A stretch of 64,000 bases of DNA from Spirochaetota bacterium (GTDB lineage: Bacteria; Spirochaetota; Spirochaetia; Treponematales; Rectinemataceae): positions 1-64,000 of the forward strand of contig JAJUIB010000013.1 in assembly GCA_029265615.1 (NCBI GenBank), read 5' to 3'. A program made the translations under genes and the position numbers. Below, piece after piece: positions 33,485 through 42,133 of the stretch (position 1 is the first letter of the stretch; each line of letters starts with the position of its first letter). The notes under the pieces are model-generated. The model was given only the letters and a program-made list of their open reading frames with translations. It had not been told where the DNA came from and did no database searches.

Positions 33485-34113
33485 TCGCCCTCCTTCGATT
33501 CGACACGGCCCCGGACCGCACCCTCGAGGCGGACCTCCTCGGTTTCCGTGTTGACGATAATCCGCGTTGCGCGATACTCGTCGCCGTCCTTGTAGACGGC
33601 CGGCGCGCCGGAGAGCTCGAGCTCTTTCGCAGATCGTCTGAACATTGCGTACTGCGCCCGGCAGGCAAGCCGATCCTTGAGAATGCGCACATTGACCTGA
33701 GCGAGCGTGAGCTCCATCTCGCCGTCGTCCTGAATCCAGTCCGCCTTGAGAAGGACGGCGTTTTTGCGATCCTCGAGCGCGGAGGGGCCCTCCATGAGTG
33801 AGAGTTTGCGCTTCCGGTCATAACTGAGGCGGGGGGTCTCGATTGCGATGCCGCGCTCTGAGTCAACGGCCGAGACAGCGCCCTCGCACACGATAAGGCT
33901 CCAATCCTCGCCCGAAATCTCGATCCGATCGGCGCTGATCGCAAGGCTACCGCTTTGCACCTTCGCCCGCCCCGCAAGCACAGTGCGTTCCTTACCCGCG
34001 GCGAGAACGCTTTCGACCCGATCCGCGGAAAAGCTGAACGGCTCAGCGAAGGCAGCCCCAGAGGCAAGGGCGAGGGCGAAAGCGAACGCCATGAGCGCGG
34101 ATTGCCGTCTCAC
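33481..34113 (-). CDS. lptA: LptA/OstA-like periplasmic lipid-transport protein
   Basis: A 210-residue protein with a signal peptide of about 23 residues (ending GAAFA) and an OstA beta-jellyroll (about residues 30-190), seen as repeated beta strands such as [20 protein letters not shown] and [20 protein letters not shown]. It would bridge LptC in the inner membrane to the outer membrane. It overlaps lptC and lptB by four bases each, so translation is coupled. The C-terminus is short and polar. Confidence 0.87.
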   Translation of the reverse strand: MRRQSALMAFAFALALASGAAFAEPFSFSADRVESVLAAGKERTVLAGRAKVQSGSLAISADRIEISGEDWSLIVCEGAVSAVDSERGIAIETPRLSYDRKRKLSLMEGPSALEDRKNAVLLKADWIQDDGEMELTLAQVNVRILKDRLACRAQYAMFRRSAKELELSGAPAVYKDGDEYRATRIIVNTETEEVRLEGAVRGRVESKEGE

Positions 34114-34757
34114 GGCCGCACTCCATCGGCGCCGACGGCTGATGCGTCCGCCGCCGCGTCGGCCGCCAGGACGGGCGCGGAGGCGTCAAGCACCACAAAG
34201 ACACCCTCGGTGGGTTCTCGGAAGGACACAGCGCGACGGCGCGCATCGGCCGAAAATCCCGCTCCCCTGATCCATGAGCCGTCGCCGCGACGAAGGCTCA
34301 CGGGGCGGTCGAGGCGGCTTTCGAGGCGCTTTGCCCGCGCATCCCAGAAAAGATACTCGGCCTCAAGGAGCGCATCCTCACGCCACGCATCGATACGGAT
34401 ATTCCCCGAAAGCTCCGCATCGCCGGACTCCGCATAGAGCACCGCCTGATCGGCACGTCCTGCGATCGCAAGCCCGCCCGTCGAGCGATCGAACTCGCGG
34501 AAGCTCACACGTGAGAGCACGGTGCATCGCGAGACCGCATAGTCCTCGGCGCACTCGGCGACAAGCTCGAAGATAAGCGCTCCTCCCTCGACGACATGGT
34601 GCGTAAACCCGCGAAAGACGAGGCGGGGCGCCTCAGGGCGCTCCGCAGAAGGGCCAAACCCATAGTCCAGGCTACAGCCCGCGAGAATCGCGGCGCCCAT
34701 AGTGGCGATAGCCGCGGCGAGCGCGGTTCTCCGTCGGATTGCCGCGCTACTTCCCAT
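34110..34757 (-). CDS. lptC: LptC-like lipoprotein
   Basis: A 215-residue protein with a lipoprotein signal: the hydrophobic core AIATMGAAILAGC ends in the lipobox LAGC, with Cys at about residue 28. Other LptC proteins usually have a transmembrane helix instead. The rest is a jellyroll-type fold (FRGFTHHVVEGGALIFELVA, SGNIRIDAWREDALLEAEYL). The last 30 residues are Ala/Asp-rich. The start ATG 34757 overlaps the pyrG stop by 11 bases (ATGGGAAGTAG), so it is translationally coupled. The open frame upstream of it is a pyrG shadow. Confidence 0.82.
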   Translation of the reverse strand: MGSSAAIRRRTALAAAIATMGAAILAGCSLDYGFGPSAERPEAPRLVFRGFTHHVVEGGALIFELVAECAEDYAVSRCTVLSRVSFREFDRSTGGLAIAGRADQAVLYAESGDAELSGNIRIDAWREDALLEAEYLFWDARAKRLESRLDRPVSLRRGDGSWIRGAGFSADARRRAVSFREPTEGVFVVLDASAPVLAADAAADASAVGADGVRP

Positions 34758-36354
34758 GCTCCACGCAGGCCGCGACAAAACTCGCGAAAAGCGGCGCTGC
34801 CGCAACGGGGCGGGACTTGAATTCGGGATGGAACTGCACTCCAAGCCCCCAGGGGTGCCCCGGCCATTCGCAGGCCTCGACAAGGCCACCATCCGGCGTG
34901 AGCGCGGCAACCCTAAGCCCCGCGGCCTCGATCTCCGCGCGATAGGCATTGGCAAATTCGTAGCGATGCCGGTGACGCTCGGAAATCCGCTCGGCGCCAT
35001 AAATCCGCCTGATGAGCGTCCCCTCCTTGAGCACCGAATCGCTTTTTCCAAGTCGCATCGTCCCGCCGTAGTTTTTCACGTCGACCTGATCCTCTAGAAG
35101 GCCCACGACCGGATGCGGCGTGTCGCGGTCAAATTCGGTCGAATGTGCATCGCTCCAGCCGAGAAGGTTGCGCGCAGCCTCGATCACCATGATCTGCATG
35201 CCGAGGCAGATGCCAAAATAGGGTTTTCCGGTTTCGCGCGCATACCGCGCCGCGCGAACCATCCCATCAACCCCGCGCTCGCCAAACCCTCCCGGCACCA
35301 GAATGCCATCCACCGCGCCCAACACGCCGTCAACGTCGGCGCTCTCGCCTTCGAGACGGCTTGAATCGATCTTGACGAGCTCGACCGCCGCCTCGTTCGC
35401 GATGCCGCCATGGTAGAGCGCCTCCCAGACCGACTTGTAGGCGTCGTGGAGCTCCATATACTTGCCGACCACGCCGATCCGCGCCCTTCGCCGCGGCTCG
35501 CGGAACTTACGGACCACCTCGCGCCATGCCTTGAGGTCTGCGTGGCGGCTCTCGATGTTCATTTTTTTGAGGAGGAAGGAATCAAGCCCCTGCTCATGGA
35601 AAAGAAGCAGAATTTCGTAGATCGTCGTCGGCACATCGTGCGCGGAGATGACCCCTTCGAACTCCACGTTCGTAAAACCTGCGATCTTGCGGCGTAGGCC
35701 CTCGTCGATTGGCTCCGCCGCGCGGAGCACCAAGGCATCCGGCTGGATGCCCACCTCCTGGAGCTCCTTCACCGCATGTTGCGTCGGCTTCGTCTTGAGC
35801 TCCCCGCCCGAGACCGTCGGCACAAGCGTCACATGCACCGAAACCGCGTTCTGACGTCCAAATTCATGGATGAGTTGACGCGCCGCCTCGAGAAAGGGAA
35901 TCGATTCCATGTCGCCGACTGTTCCGCCGACTTCGACGATGGTGATGTCGACCTCGGGATCCTTCCCCACCGCGAGGATGCGGCTCTTGATCTCGTCGGT
36001 GACATGTGGAATCACCTGAACCGTCCGCCCCAAAAAGCGCCCCTCGCGCTCCTTGTCGATCACCGCACGGTACACCTGGCCCGTGGTGATCGAGTTCGCA
36101 CGCGAAAGCGGGGAATTCGTGAATCTGCCGTAGTTTCCGAGGTCAAGGTCGGTTTCAGCCCCGTCGTCGGTGACGTAGACCTCGCCATGCTGGTAGGGGC
36201 TCATCGTCCCCGCATCCACATTGAGATAGGGGTCGATTTTCACCATGCGCACAGACAGGCCGCGCGCGTCCATGAGAGCGCCGATCGAGGAGGCCGCAAC
36301 GCCCTTGCCCAGGGAGGAGCAGACGCCACCTGTCACGAAGATGAGCTTCTTCAT
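34747..36354 (-). CDS. pyrG: CTP synthase
   Basis: A 535-residue enzyme that converts UTP to CTP with ATP and glutamine. The synthase domain opens MKKLIFVTGGVCSSLGKG and shows DPYLNVDAGTMSPYQHGEVY and the EVGGTVGDMES motif. The glutaminase domain has VPGGFGERGVDGMV, the nucleophile segment YFGICLGMQ and the catalytic His-Glu in GVQFHPEFKS. Length is standard. It overlaps yqeB upstream by four bases and lptC downstream by 11, so it belongs to a long operon of unlike functions. Confidence 0.98.
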   Translation of the reverse strand: MKKLIFVTGGVCSSLGKGVAASSIGALMDARGLSVRMVKIDPYLNVDAGTMSPYQHGEVYVTDDGAETDLDLGNYGRFTNSPLSRANSITTGQVYRAVIDKEREGRFLGRTVQVIPHVTDEIKSRILAVGKDPEVDITIVEVGGTVGDMESIPFLEAARQLIHEFGRQNAVSVHVTLVPTVSGGELKTKPTQHAVKELQEVGIQPDALVLRAAEPIDEGLRRKIAGFTNVEFEGVISAHDVPTTIYEILLLFHEQGLDSFLLKKMNIESRHADLKAWREVVRKFREPRRRARIGVVGKYMELHDAYKSVWEALYHGGIANEAAVELVKIDSSRLEGESADVDGVLGAVDGILVPGGFGERGVDGMVRAARYARETGKPYFGICLGMQIMVIEAARNLLGWSDAHSTEFDRDTPHPVVGLLEDQVDVKNYGGTMRLGKSDSVLKEGTLIRRIYGAERISERHRHRYEFANAYRAEIEAAGLRVAALTPDGGLVEACEWPGHPWGLGVQFHPEFKSRPVAAAPLFASFVAACVEHGK

Positions 36355-37241
36355 GGAACTTCAGTATCCCGGGCGCGGCCCTGAGTGTCAACCGCACCGA
36401 GTGCCCATGCGGCGCCCCGCATGAGGAGCGCCTCGAGGACGCCGCCCGCAATCGCGCGAGCCTTGTCCGAGATGGTGGCAGCGTCGACCGCGTCGCCGCG
36501 CGGATCGACGTCGGCGACCTTGAAGCCCACCGCAACCTCGCTGCCGCCGCGGATAAGCCCGCGAAGCCTGCCATCGAGGGGGGCAAGCACGACCGCCCGG
36601 GCACCGTCCCCCTCGACAGCCAGAATGGGCTCGCCGCGCCGCACGAGGGAACCGAGGGCGCAGAGCGTTTCTACACGACCTGCTATTGGCGCGCGGACGA
36701 CGCGCTCTCCGCCATAGCCGCCAATCATGCCCGGCACTCCCGTGTCCGCCTGCGCGGCCCCCGAAAGGATCACCCGTCCGAGATCGTGACCGCGATTGGT
36801 CTCGACCACTGCGTGCGCGTCCACACCGGCGATAAATCCGGGCCCAAGCGCAACGACGATCGGCGCGCGCTCTATACGCGTCCCCAGATTGCGCTTTGCA
36901 AGAATCGCATCGACCAGGGCGCAGGGGGCGATCGCGGACAGCGTCTCAGCCTCCGGATCGGCAAGCACGGGGACGCGGAGCGGCGCCACGGAAGCGAGGA
37001 GCTCCTCCACGCTTCCGACCCTATGCGCACGCACGCCCTCGACCTCGGCCCGCCCGTCGTACATGCACTCGGAGAGGGCGACCATGCGCCGTATGGCGGT
37101 GGGGCGCTCAACCTCGAGCGCCGCGACAAGAAAGCCCGAACGTGCAAGCCGCACGATGACACCGCTTGCAATATCGCCCGCGCCCCGGACCAGGACCAGC
37201 GGACGTGGGGTGAGTCCGGCACCCCCTGCCACAGGGATCAT
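36351..37241 (-). CDS. yqeB: YqeB-like selenium-dependent molybdenum hydroxylase system protein
   Basis: A 296-residue protein of the EF2563/YqeB family. The N-terminal part has a nucleotide-binding motif (LVLVRGAGDIASGVIVRLAR) and VDAILAKRNLGTRIERA. The central part has VALGPGFIAGVDAHAVVETN, with ILSGAAQADTGVPGMIGGYG. Such proteins occur only in genomes with labile-selenium molybdenum hydroxylases (xanthine dehydrogenase type), where they help supply the selenium cofactor. No hydroxylase gene is in the window. It is coupled to yqeC and to pyrG by ATGA overlaps. The role of each step in selenium insertion is not established. Confidence 0.88.
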   Translation of the reverse strand: MIPVAGGAGLTPRPLVLVRGAGDIASGVIVRLARSGFLVAALEVERPTAIRRMVALSECMYDGRAEVEGVRAHRVGSVEELLASVAPLRVPVLADPEAETLSAIAPCALVDAILAKRNLGTRIERAPIVVALGPGFIAGVDAHAVVETNRGHDLGRVILSGAAQADTGVPGMIGGYGGERVVRAPIAGRVETLCALGSLVRRGEPILAVEGDGARAVVLAPLDGRLRGLIRGGSEVAVGFKVADVDPRGDAVDAATISDKARAIAGGVLEALLMRGAAWALGAVDTQGRARDTEVP

Positions 37242-38095
37242 GCATTCACTCCCGCGAGGCGAATCCTAGCCTCCGATCGCGATGGTGGAGCCGCAAAAAC
37301 GAGCGACCGCAGAAGCCCCGCGCGGAGCGATCCTACGAAAAAGCGGGTTCCATTCACACGCGACCGCGCAAGTTCGCGGGCAAGCGATGCCGCGGCCCCC
37401 GCTGGTGCGACATCCTCCTGATTAAACAGCACGCAACGCTGAGCCGAAGGTGGCGTGCCTTTGAATAGTCCGTCGGGCGACTCGACAAGTGCCACAAGGT
37501 GACGCGCCTCGATAGGAGCGCCGAGGGGACAGGCGACAAGCGGGAAAAACAGCTCCGGCCGGTGGACGGTCGCGGCATCGGCGGGTTTGCCCAAGGAGGC
37601 GAGGCCAACAACGCCGATGACCAGGGTGGCGCACGCGGGTATGACTGGCTCATGCGCGGCGGGAGCCTTGATCGGAAGCCCGCGCGCGCCATCCGCCTCA
37701 ACGAGCACCATCTCCCAGCAGTCAAGGAATGCAGCGCCCCAGGAGGGGTCTATGCCGATCAGCTTGTCCTCTGCGCTCGCGCGGTCCGCGGCAACGATGA
37801 GAGGGCCGGAGACCGCAGGTCCCCCGCGCCCGCGGCCGCGAAGGCGCGAAAGAAGCGGCGCAGCCTCGGCGCGCGGACGTGCAAGGGCGGGCTCGAGCAG
37901 AAGGCCGGAGAAGCGGCGGCTCACCTCACTACGCGGGTCGCGCAGGTGCGTCGTCGTGGTCACCACGAGATCATCGGAACCAAGGGTCTCTGCAAGCGCA
38001 AAAAGGAGACTCGTCTTGCCGCCCGCGCCAACTATGGCGATCAGCCCGGCCTTCCTGTGGCCCATCAGGTCAAGAAGCGAAGCACCCAACGCCAT
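37238..38095 (-). CDS. yqeC: YqeC selenium cofactor biosynthesis protein
   Basis: A 285-residue P-loop-type protein. The GKT motif is near the N-terminus (LIAIVGAGGKTSLLFALAE), followed by VVTTTTHLRDP, the VLVEADGARGLPIKAPAAHE motif typical of YqeC, and VVGLASLGKPADAATVHRPE. ATG 38095 follows GGGGGGAG; the open frame extends to 38203, but those residues lack family similarity. It is the first gene of the yqeC-yqeB-pyrG-lpt operon. With yqeB it indicates a labile-selenium cofactor pathway. The promoter is not obvious. Confidence 0.88.
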   Translation of the reverse strand: MALGASLLDLMGHRKAGLIAIVGAGGKTSLLFALAETLGSDDLVVTTTTHLRDPRSEVSRRFSGLLLEPALARPRAEAAPLLSRLRGRGRGGPAVSGPLIVAADRASAEDKLIGIDPSWGAAFLDCWEMVLVEADGARGLPIKAPAAHEPVIPACATLVIGVVGLASLGKPADAATVHRPELFFPLVACPLGAPIEARHLVALVESPDGLFKGTPPSAQRCVLFNQEDVAPAGAAASLARELARSRVNGTRFFVGSLRAGLLRSLVFAAPPSRSEARIRLAGVNA

Positions 38096-38263
38096 ACGGC
38101 TCCCCCCGCGGGGCACCCGCCGGAGGCGGCACCACCCGCGGAGAGTGATACTGCAGACCAGGCCTGCCGTCAAGCTTCGTATCACAGGCCACGCGAGGCA
38201 CAAGCCGCGGCCGCGACTTTAGCCCGGTCACACGGATCTATTCAGTTCCAGCCATGGCAGGCT

Positions 38264-38722
38264 ATGCTCATAGGCGTGGACTACCGTATACGCGCCGAAG
38301 CCTATCTCGACGACGGCTACTTCACCGTCACCTGGTCGCCCTTTGCAAAGGCCGACAAATACGACATCGCCACGCGCGTGCCCGCGGTCGGGGGCATCGC
38401 GGAGCTCTACTTCATGGACAGGGAGGGGAAACTCAACCTTTTTTGCCTTCAGCGCTCCTGGTATGGAGGCCTCCGAGCCATGCTCCGCGAACGCTGCGAC
38501 GCCTCGCTCGAAAAAGACCCCTACCGCCTTTCGATCCTCGTCAAATGGCGCAATCGGATTTATTACCGCTACAGTTGCTCGGAATCCGCCGCAGACATGG
38601 CCGATGTCATGTTTTTCTTCATGCAAACCTATTCTCCAGGCACACGCGGCACCGAACATTCCGGCCGCTATGCGCATATCTTCCTGAAAGAGATCGATAG
38701 CGGAAAGCTCATCACAACCTAA
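38264..38722 (+). CDS. Small hypothetical protein
   Basis: A 152-residue protein of unknown function with a compact, aromatic-rich fold: DDGYFTVTWSPFAKADKYDI, RNRIYYRYSCSESAADMADV and FFMQTYSPG are the main landmarks. No signal peptide or membrane segment is present. The start could be ATG 38264 or GTG 38276; TATGCT at 38263-38268 lies 7 bases before the GTG, so a leaderless start there is possible. The open frame runs left to 37499, but that part is a shadow of yqeC. Its 3' end overlaps the convergent PAS protein gene by 11 bases. Confidence 0.72.
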   Translation: MLIGVDYRIRAEAYLDDGYFTVTWSPFAKADKYDIATRVPAVGGIAELYFMDREGKLNLFCLQRSWYGGLRAMLRERCDASLEKDPYRLSILVKWRNRIYYRYSCSESAADMADVMFFFMQTYSPGTRGTEHSGRYAHIFLKEIDSGKLITT

Positions 38723-39788
38723 CAGGCACACACAGCCGCGCACCGCCTGCGACCGCTCTCAGTTCCCCGCTCACGCGCCCCAACAGAAGCCGCGCCAGGC
38801 GGAAGTCATCCTCATTGATGACAAGTGCGCCCTCGATCAACGCACAAAGCCGTGCGTCTTCGGTCGCAAGCTCAAGACGCGCCGGCGCATCCGTCGCAAA
38901 GAGGACATCGGTCACCGCTATAGCGAAGGCGAGCGCCTCGTCAAGCCCGGCTTGGCCTTCGAGCATGTCGGTCCAGAGGTACCGCGCGCCCGCCTCAACC
39001 GCAACGCTCGCTCCCAGAGTCCGCGCAAATTCCGCAACATCCACGAGAGCCCTTCCCTGTTCATACCGCGCAGCGGCATAGGCAGCGGTGACCGCCGCAA
39101 TGCGCGCCGCCGCGCGCTGAGACCCTCGCACCGTTTCGTTGTCCCGCACGAGTGCACCGATGACTTGGAGGAGGTTCCCCAGCCGATCACGGAGCTCACG
39201 CGCAAGCTCCTCGCGTCCTGAGATCTCGCGGCTGAGCGCCTTGGCGCCTGCCACAAGCTCATCGGCGAGGCTGTCGACAAGCGCGCGAAGCTCGGCATTT
39301 CGCCGTGCAAGTTCCGCATTCGCCGCCCGAAGCTCCTCCCGGACCTCGGCAAGCGCGGTGACATCGTCAAGCAGAACAAGCGCATAGAGTGTTCCGCGAT
39401 AGCTTCGAAGCTTTGTTGTGAATCTGAGCTTTTTGCGGATCCGCCTCCCCTCGAGGACAAACTCCCGTTCAAGCTCCTCGCCATACGTGGACTGCCCTGC
39501 GGTGAAGGCAGAGACGATGCTCGCGCGGAGCGGGCAACTCGGACACTTCGAAGTGTGGCCACAATCGGTCCCCTCATCGAGCGGAAAGGCGCACCCGATC
39601 GCGTTGCCGCAGAGCTCGCCCAGAATCGCATCTTCCGGCCGATGGAACAAGGTCGTGAATGAGTTGTTAAAGTGCACAAGCCGCGTCTCGGAATCAGCAA
39701 GAAAGATAGCCGTCGTGAGGTGTTCATACAAATCGGCAAGAAATTCGTTCGACTCTTTGAGCTCCTCAACCTTGAGTTCCATCGCCAC
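38712..39788 (-). CDS. PAS-domain degenerate histidine kinase-like protein
   Basis: A 358-residue cytoplasmic protein. The PAS domain (about residues 20-145) carries five Cys in a short stretch, C60, C66, C76, C82 and C85 (CGNAIGC, DCGHTSKCPSC), which may bind a metal, Fe-S or heme, or act as a redox switch. A coiled coil (150-200) leads to a DHp-like helix where the expected HRVKNNLQVI motif reads DRLGNLLQVI, so the phosphoacceptor His is gone. The C-terminal part resembles an HATPase (AIAVTDVLFATDAPARLEL) but lacks clear G boxes. It probably acts as a pseudokinase. The start follows GGAGGTGGCG. Confidence 0.75.
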   Translation of the reverse strand: MAMELKVEELKESNEFLADLYEHLTTAIFLADSETRLVHFNNSFTTLFHRPEDAILGELCGNAIGCAFPLDEGTDCGHTSKCPSCPLRASIVSAFTAGQSTYGEELEREFVLEGRRIRKKLRFTTKLRSYRGTLYALVLLDDVTALAEVREELRAANAELARRNAELRALVDSLADELVAGAKALSREISGREELARELRDRLGNLLQVIGALVRDNETVRGSQRAAARIAAVTAAYAAARYEQGRALVDVAEFARTLGASVAVEAGARYLWTDMLEGQAGLDEALAFAIAVTDVLFATDAPARLELATEDARLCALIEGALVINEDDFRLARLLLGRVSGELRAVAGGARLCVPVRL

Positions 39789-39940
39789 CTCCTAGGCGTG
39801 CGCCGGTCTTCATTCCAATCCTAGCCCATGCCCACCGCTAGCGAAAGGTCGTGCCGCCTTTCGACAGGGCGGATCGGCCTAAACCCACGCGACAGGTACG
39901 CCGACACTACAAAGGTAAGGTAAAGGAGCGCGATAAAGCC

Positions 39941-40798
39941 ATGATCCGCGGCTGGTCCACCGGTGCGAGCGGCATGACCGCCCAGCAGATACGCCTTGAC
40001 GCCATTTCCAACAACCTCGCCAATGTCGACACTGAGGGCTACAAGCGCGACACGGCCGTCCACAAGGCCTTTGCCCAGCTTCTCCTTAGAAGGATGAACG
40101 ACGACGGCGTTCTCAAAAACCCTTTCGGTTCGGGAGACCTCGCCCCGGTCGTCGGCAAACTCGGGACGGGGGTCGAAACCAACGAACTCTTCACCGAGTT
40201 CGAACAGGGTGCGCTCAAGGAAACACAGAGCGATTTCGACCTTGCCCTCGAAGGCAAAGGCTTTTTTTGCGTCGAAACGCCCTTTGGCGAGCGGTACACG
40301 CGAAATGGCTCGTTTGTGCTCGGCAAAGAGGGTTTTCTCGAAACCAAGGAGGGCTACAAGGTTCTGGGCGAGAACGGGCCGATCATGATCAAGGAGAATA
40401 ACTTCAAGGTCGACAAAAACGGTGTCGTGTTTGTCGACCGCCGTTACCAGGACGACCCCTTTCGCCTTGTGTCGCGCGAGGAGAACACCTGGGAGGGGCT
40501 CGAACGCCTCGACGCCCTCAAACTTGTCGACTTCAAAAAAGACCGCTACATCGCCAAACAGGGCTCAAGCCTGTGGCGCGCCACGGAGGAATCAGGAGAC
40601 GCGCGGGTGCTTCCCGCAAACTCGCCGAGCGCCCGCCCGAAAGTCGAGCAGGGCTTCACCGAGGCGAGTAACGTCACCCCGGTGCTCGAAATGGTGCGGA
40701 TGATCGAGGTTAACCGCGCGTACGAGGCCAATCAGAAAACCATCCAGGCCGAGGACGCGATGCTCGGCAAACTCATCAACGAGGTGGCGCGCGTCTAG
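39941..40798 (+). CDS. flgF: Flagellar basal-body rod protein FlgF/FlgG family
   Basis: A 285-residue rod protein. The N-terminal motif is GWSTGASGMTAQQIRLDAI with SNNLANVDTEGYK, and the C-terminal motif is ASNVTPVLEMVRMIEVNRAY with NQKTIQAEDAMLGKLI. ATG 39941 follows AAAGGAGCG; the upstream in-frame start at 39851 has no site. It precedes flgG, in the order seen in treponemes, where the first gene is called flgF or flhO. It builds the proximal part of the rod linking the MS ring to the hook. No signal peptide, as expected for flagellar export. Confidence 0.92.
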   Translation: MIRGWSTGASGMTAQQIRLDAISNNLANVDTEGYKRDTAVHKAFAQLLLRRMNDDGVLKNPFGSGDLAPVVGKLGTGVETNELFTEFEQGALKETQSDFDLALEGKGFFCVETPFGERYTRNGSFVLGKEGFLETKEGYKVLGENGPIMIKENNFKVDKNGVVFVDRRYQDDPFRLVSREENTWEGLERLDALKLVDFKKDRYIAKQGSSLWRATEESGDARVLPANSPSARPKVEQGFTEASNVTPVLEMVRMIEVNRAYEANQKTIQAEDAMLGKLINEVARV

Positions 40799-40840
40799 CG
40801 CGGAGCGCCATTCGCCCCGTGGGGGCGCGGAGGATAGACC

Positions 40841-41635
40841 ATGGTGCGGAGTCTTTGGACCGCAGCGAGCGGCATGATCGGACAGCAGGCGTCGATCGAT
40901 ACGATTTCGAACAACCTTTCAAACGTGAACACCCCCGGGTTCAAGAAAGTCCGTGCAGACTTCGAGGACCTTATCTACCAGACCGTCCGCGTCGCTGGCA
41001 CACCGGCGACCGAGGACACGGTCGTCCCGGTTCCCGTCCAGATGGGCCACGGCGTCAAACTCGCCGCGACCCAGCGCCAGTTCCTCCAGGGAGCGCTCCA
41101 GAACACCGAAAACATCTCCGATCTCGCGATTCAGGGCGACGGGTTCTTCCGCATCCAGCTCTATGATGGAAGTTACGGCTACACGCGCGACGGGTCCTTC
41201 AAAATAGACTCGAACGGCCAGTTCGTCACCTCGAACGGCTACAAGCTCATGCCGGAGACCATTCTCCCCGAAGGCTTCATCCCTGAAACACTCTCCATTT
41301 CTCAGGACGGCCGTGTGTCCGTGAAGGTCCCCGGCCGCGATGATCCGATCGATGTCGGCCAACTTGAGCTCTACCGCTTCCCCAACCCCGTCGGCCTTAC
41401 CGCTGTCGGAGAAAACCTCTTCAAAGTCTCAAATGCATCGGGCACGCCGATCGCCGGCCGCCCGGGCTTCGACGGGATGGGCAAGACAATCCACAAGTTT
41501 CTCGAGATGTCCAACGTCTCAGTCGTCCGCGAGATGGTGTCGATGATCGTCGCCCAGCGCGCCTACGAGTTCAACTCCAAAGCCATCCAGACAAGCGACA
41601 ACATGCTCGGCACGGCGACATCACTTAAGCGGTAA
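40841..41635 (+). CDS. flgG: Flagellar distal rod protein FlgG
   Basis: A 264-residue protein of typical FlgG length. The N-terminus MVRSLWTAASGMIGQQASID with SNNLSNVNTPGFKKVRADFE, and the C-terminus MSNVSVVREMVSMIVAQRAY with NSKAIQTSDNMLGTATSL, are diagnostic. It forms the distal rod through the outer layers of the basal body. It lies 42 bases after flgF and about 125 bases before the rod-binding protein gene. The binding site (CGGAGG) is 9 bases upstream. The 3' end is partly duplicated just downstream. Confidence 0.95.
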   Translation: MVRSLWTAASGMIGQQASIDTISNNLSNVNTPGFKKVRADFEDLIYQTVRVAGTPATEDTVVPVPVQMGHGVKLAATQRQFLQGALQNTENISDLAIQGDGFFRIQLYDGSYGYTRDGSFKIDSNGQFVTSNGYKLMPETILPEGFIPETLSISQDGRVSVKVPGRDDPIDVGQLELYRFPNPVGLTAVGENLFKVSNASGTPIAGRPGFDGMGKTIHKFLEMSNVSVVREMVSMIVAQRAYEFNSKAIQTSDNMLGTATSLKR

Positions 41636-41689
41636 CAATCTAATGCGAGTGCCGTGCCGATGGCACGGCGACATCGCTTAAGCGGTAGC
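41609..41689. repeat. Direct repeat of the flgG 3' end
   Basis: The 28 bases at 41609-41636 recur at 41662-41689 with two mismatches, 53 bases on. The second copy begins inside a hairpin (GCCGTGCC 41651-41658, GGCACGGC 41662-41669). Confidence 0.7.
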
Positions 41690-41760
41690 GATACTACGGC
41701 ACGACTCCGTGACGGCGTCATGCACAACGGCGCCAGGATACAGATGAAACGAGGCACGTG

Positions 41761-42099
41761 ATGCAGATCGACAATGCGCTCTTACAGTATCAGTCGCGCC
41801 CTTTGCGCATCCCGACTTCGGCCGCCTCCGTGCAGGGCTCAGGCGCGCGCATCACCGATAGCCGCCCGATCGACCGCACAAGCCCCCTCTACGAGCAGTG
41901 CCGTGAGTTTGAATCGATTTTCGCCAAGATGATGCTCAAAGAGATGCGGAAAACCGTTGACAAGAGCGGCCTCGTCTCGGGCGGCTGGGCCGAAGATATC
42001 TTCCAGGACATGCTCGACGACGAATACGCGAAGAGCATGTCCGCATCCGCGAACTTCGGCCTCGCCGACCAACTCTACCGCCAGCTCGCGCGAGCTTAA
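41761..42099 (+). CDS. flgJ: Rod-binding protein, FlgJ N-terminal domain type
   Basis: A 112-residue protein with the rod-binding domain only: CREFESIFAKMMLKEMRKTV, then AEDIFQDMLDDEYAKSMSAS and FGLADQLYRQL. The C-terminal peptidoglycan hydrolase half of enteric FlgJ is absent, as in other spirochaetes, so another enzyme must cut the cell wall for the rod. It follows flgG in the same direction. The start ATG 41761 has a weak site (GAGG). The N-terminal 40 residues are polar. Confidence 0.87.
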   Translation: MQIDNALLQYQSRPLRIPTSAASVQGSGARITDSRPIDRTSPLYEQCREFESIFAKMMLKEMRKTVDKSGLVSGGWAEDIFQDMLDDEYAKSMSASANFGLADQLYRQLARA

Positions 42100-42133
42100 T
42101 CGCCGCCTGGCGAACGAGGGCATAAAGACATAG

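Noticed and set aside
41662-41689. Sigma-54 promoter (TGGCAC) after flgG
   Set aside because: The -12 TTGC element is not at the required spacing.
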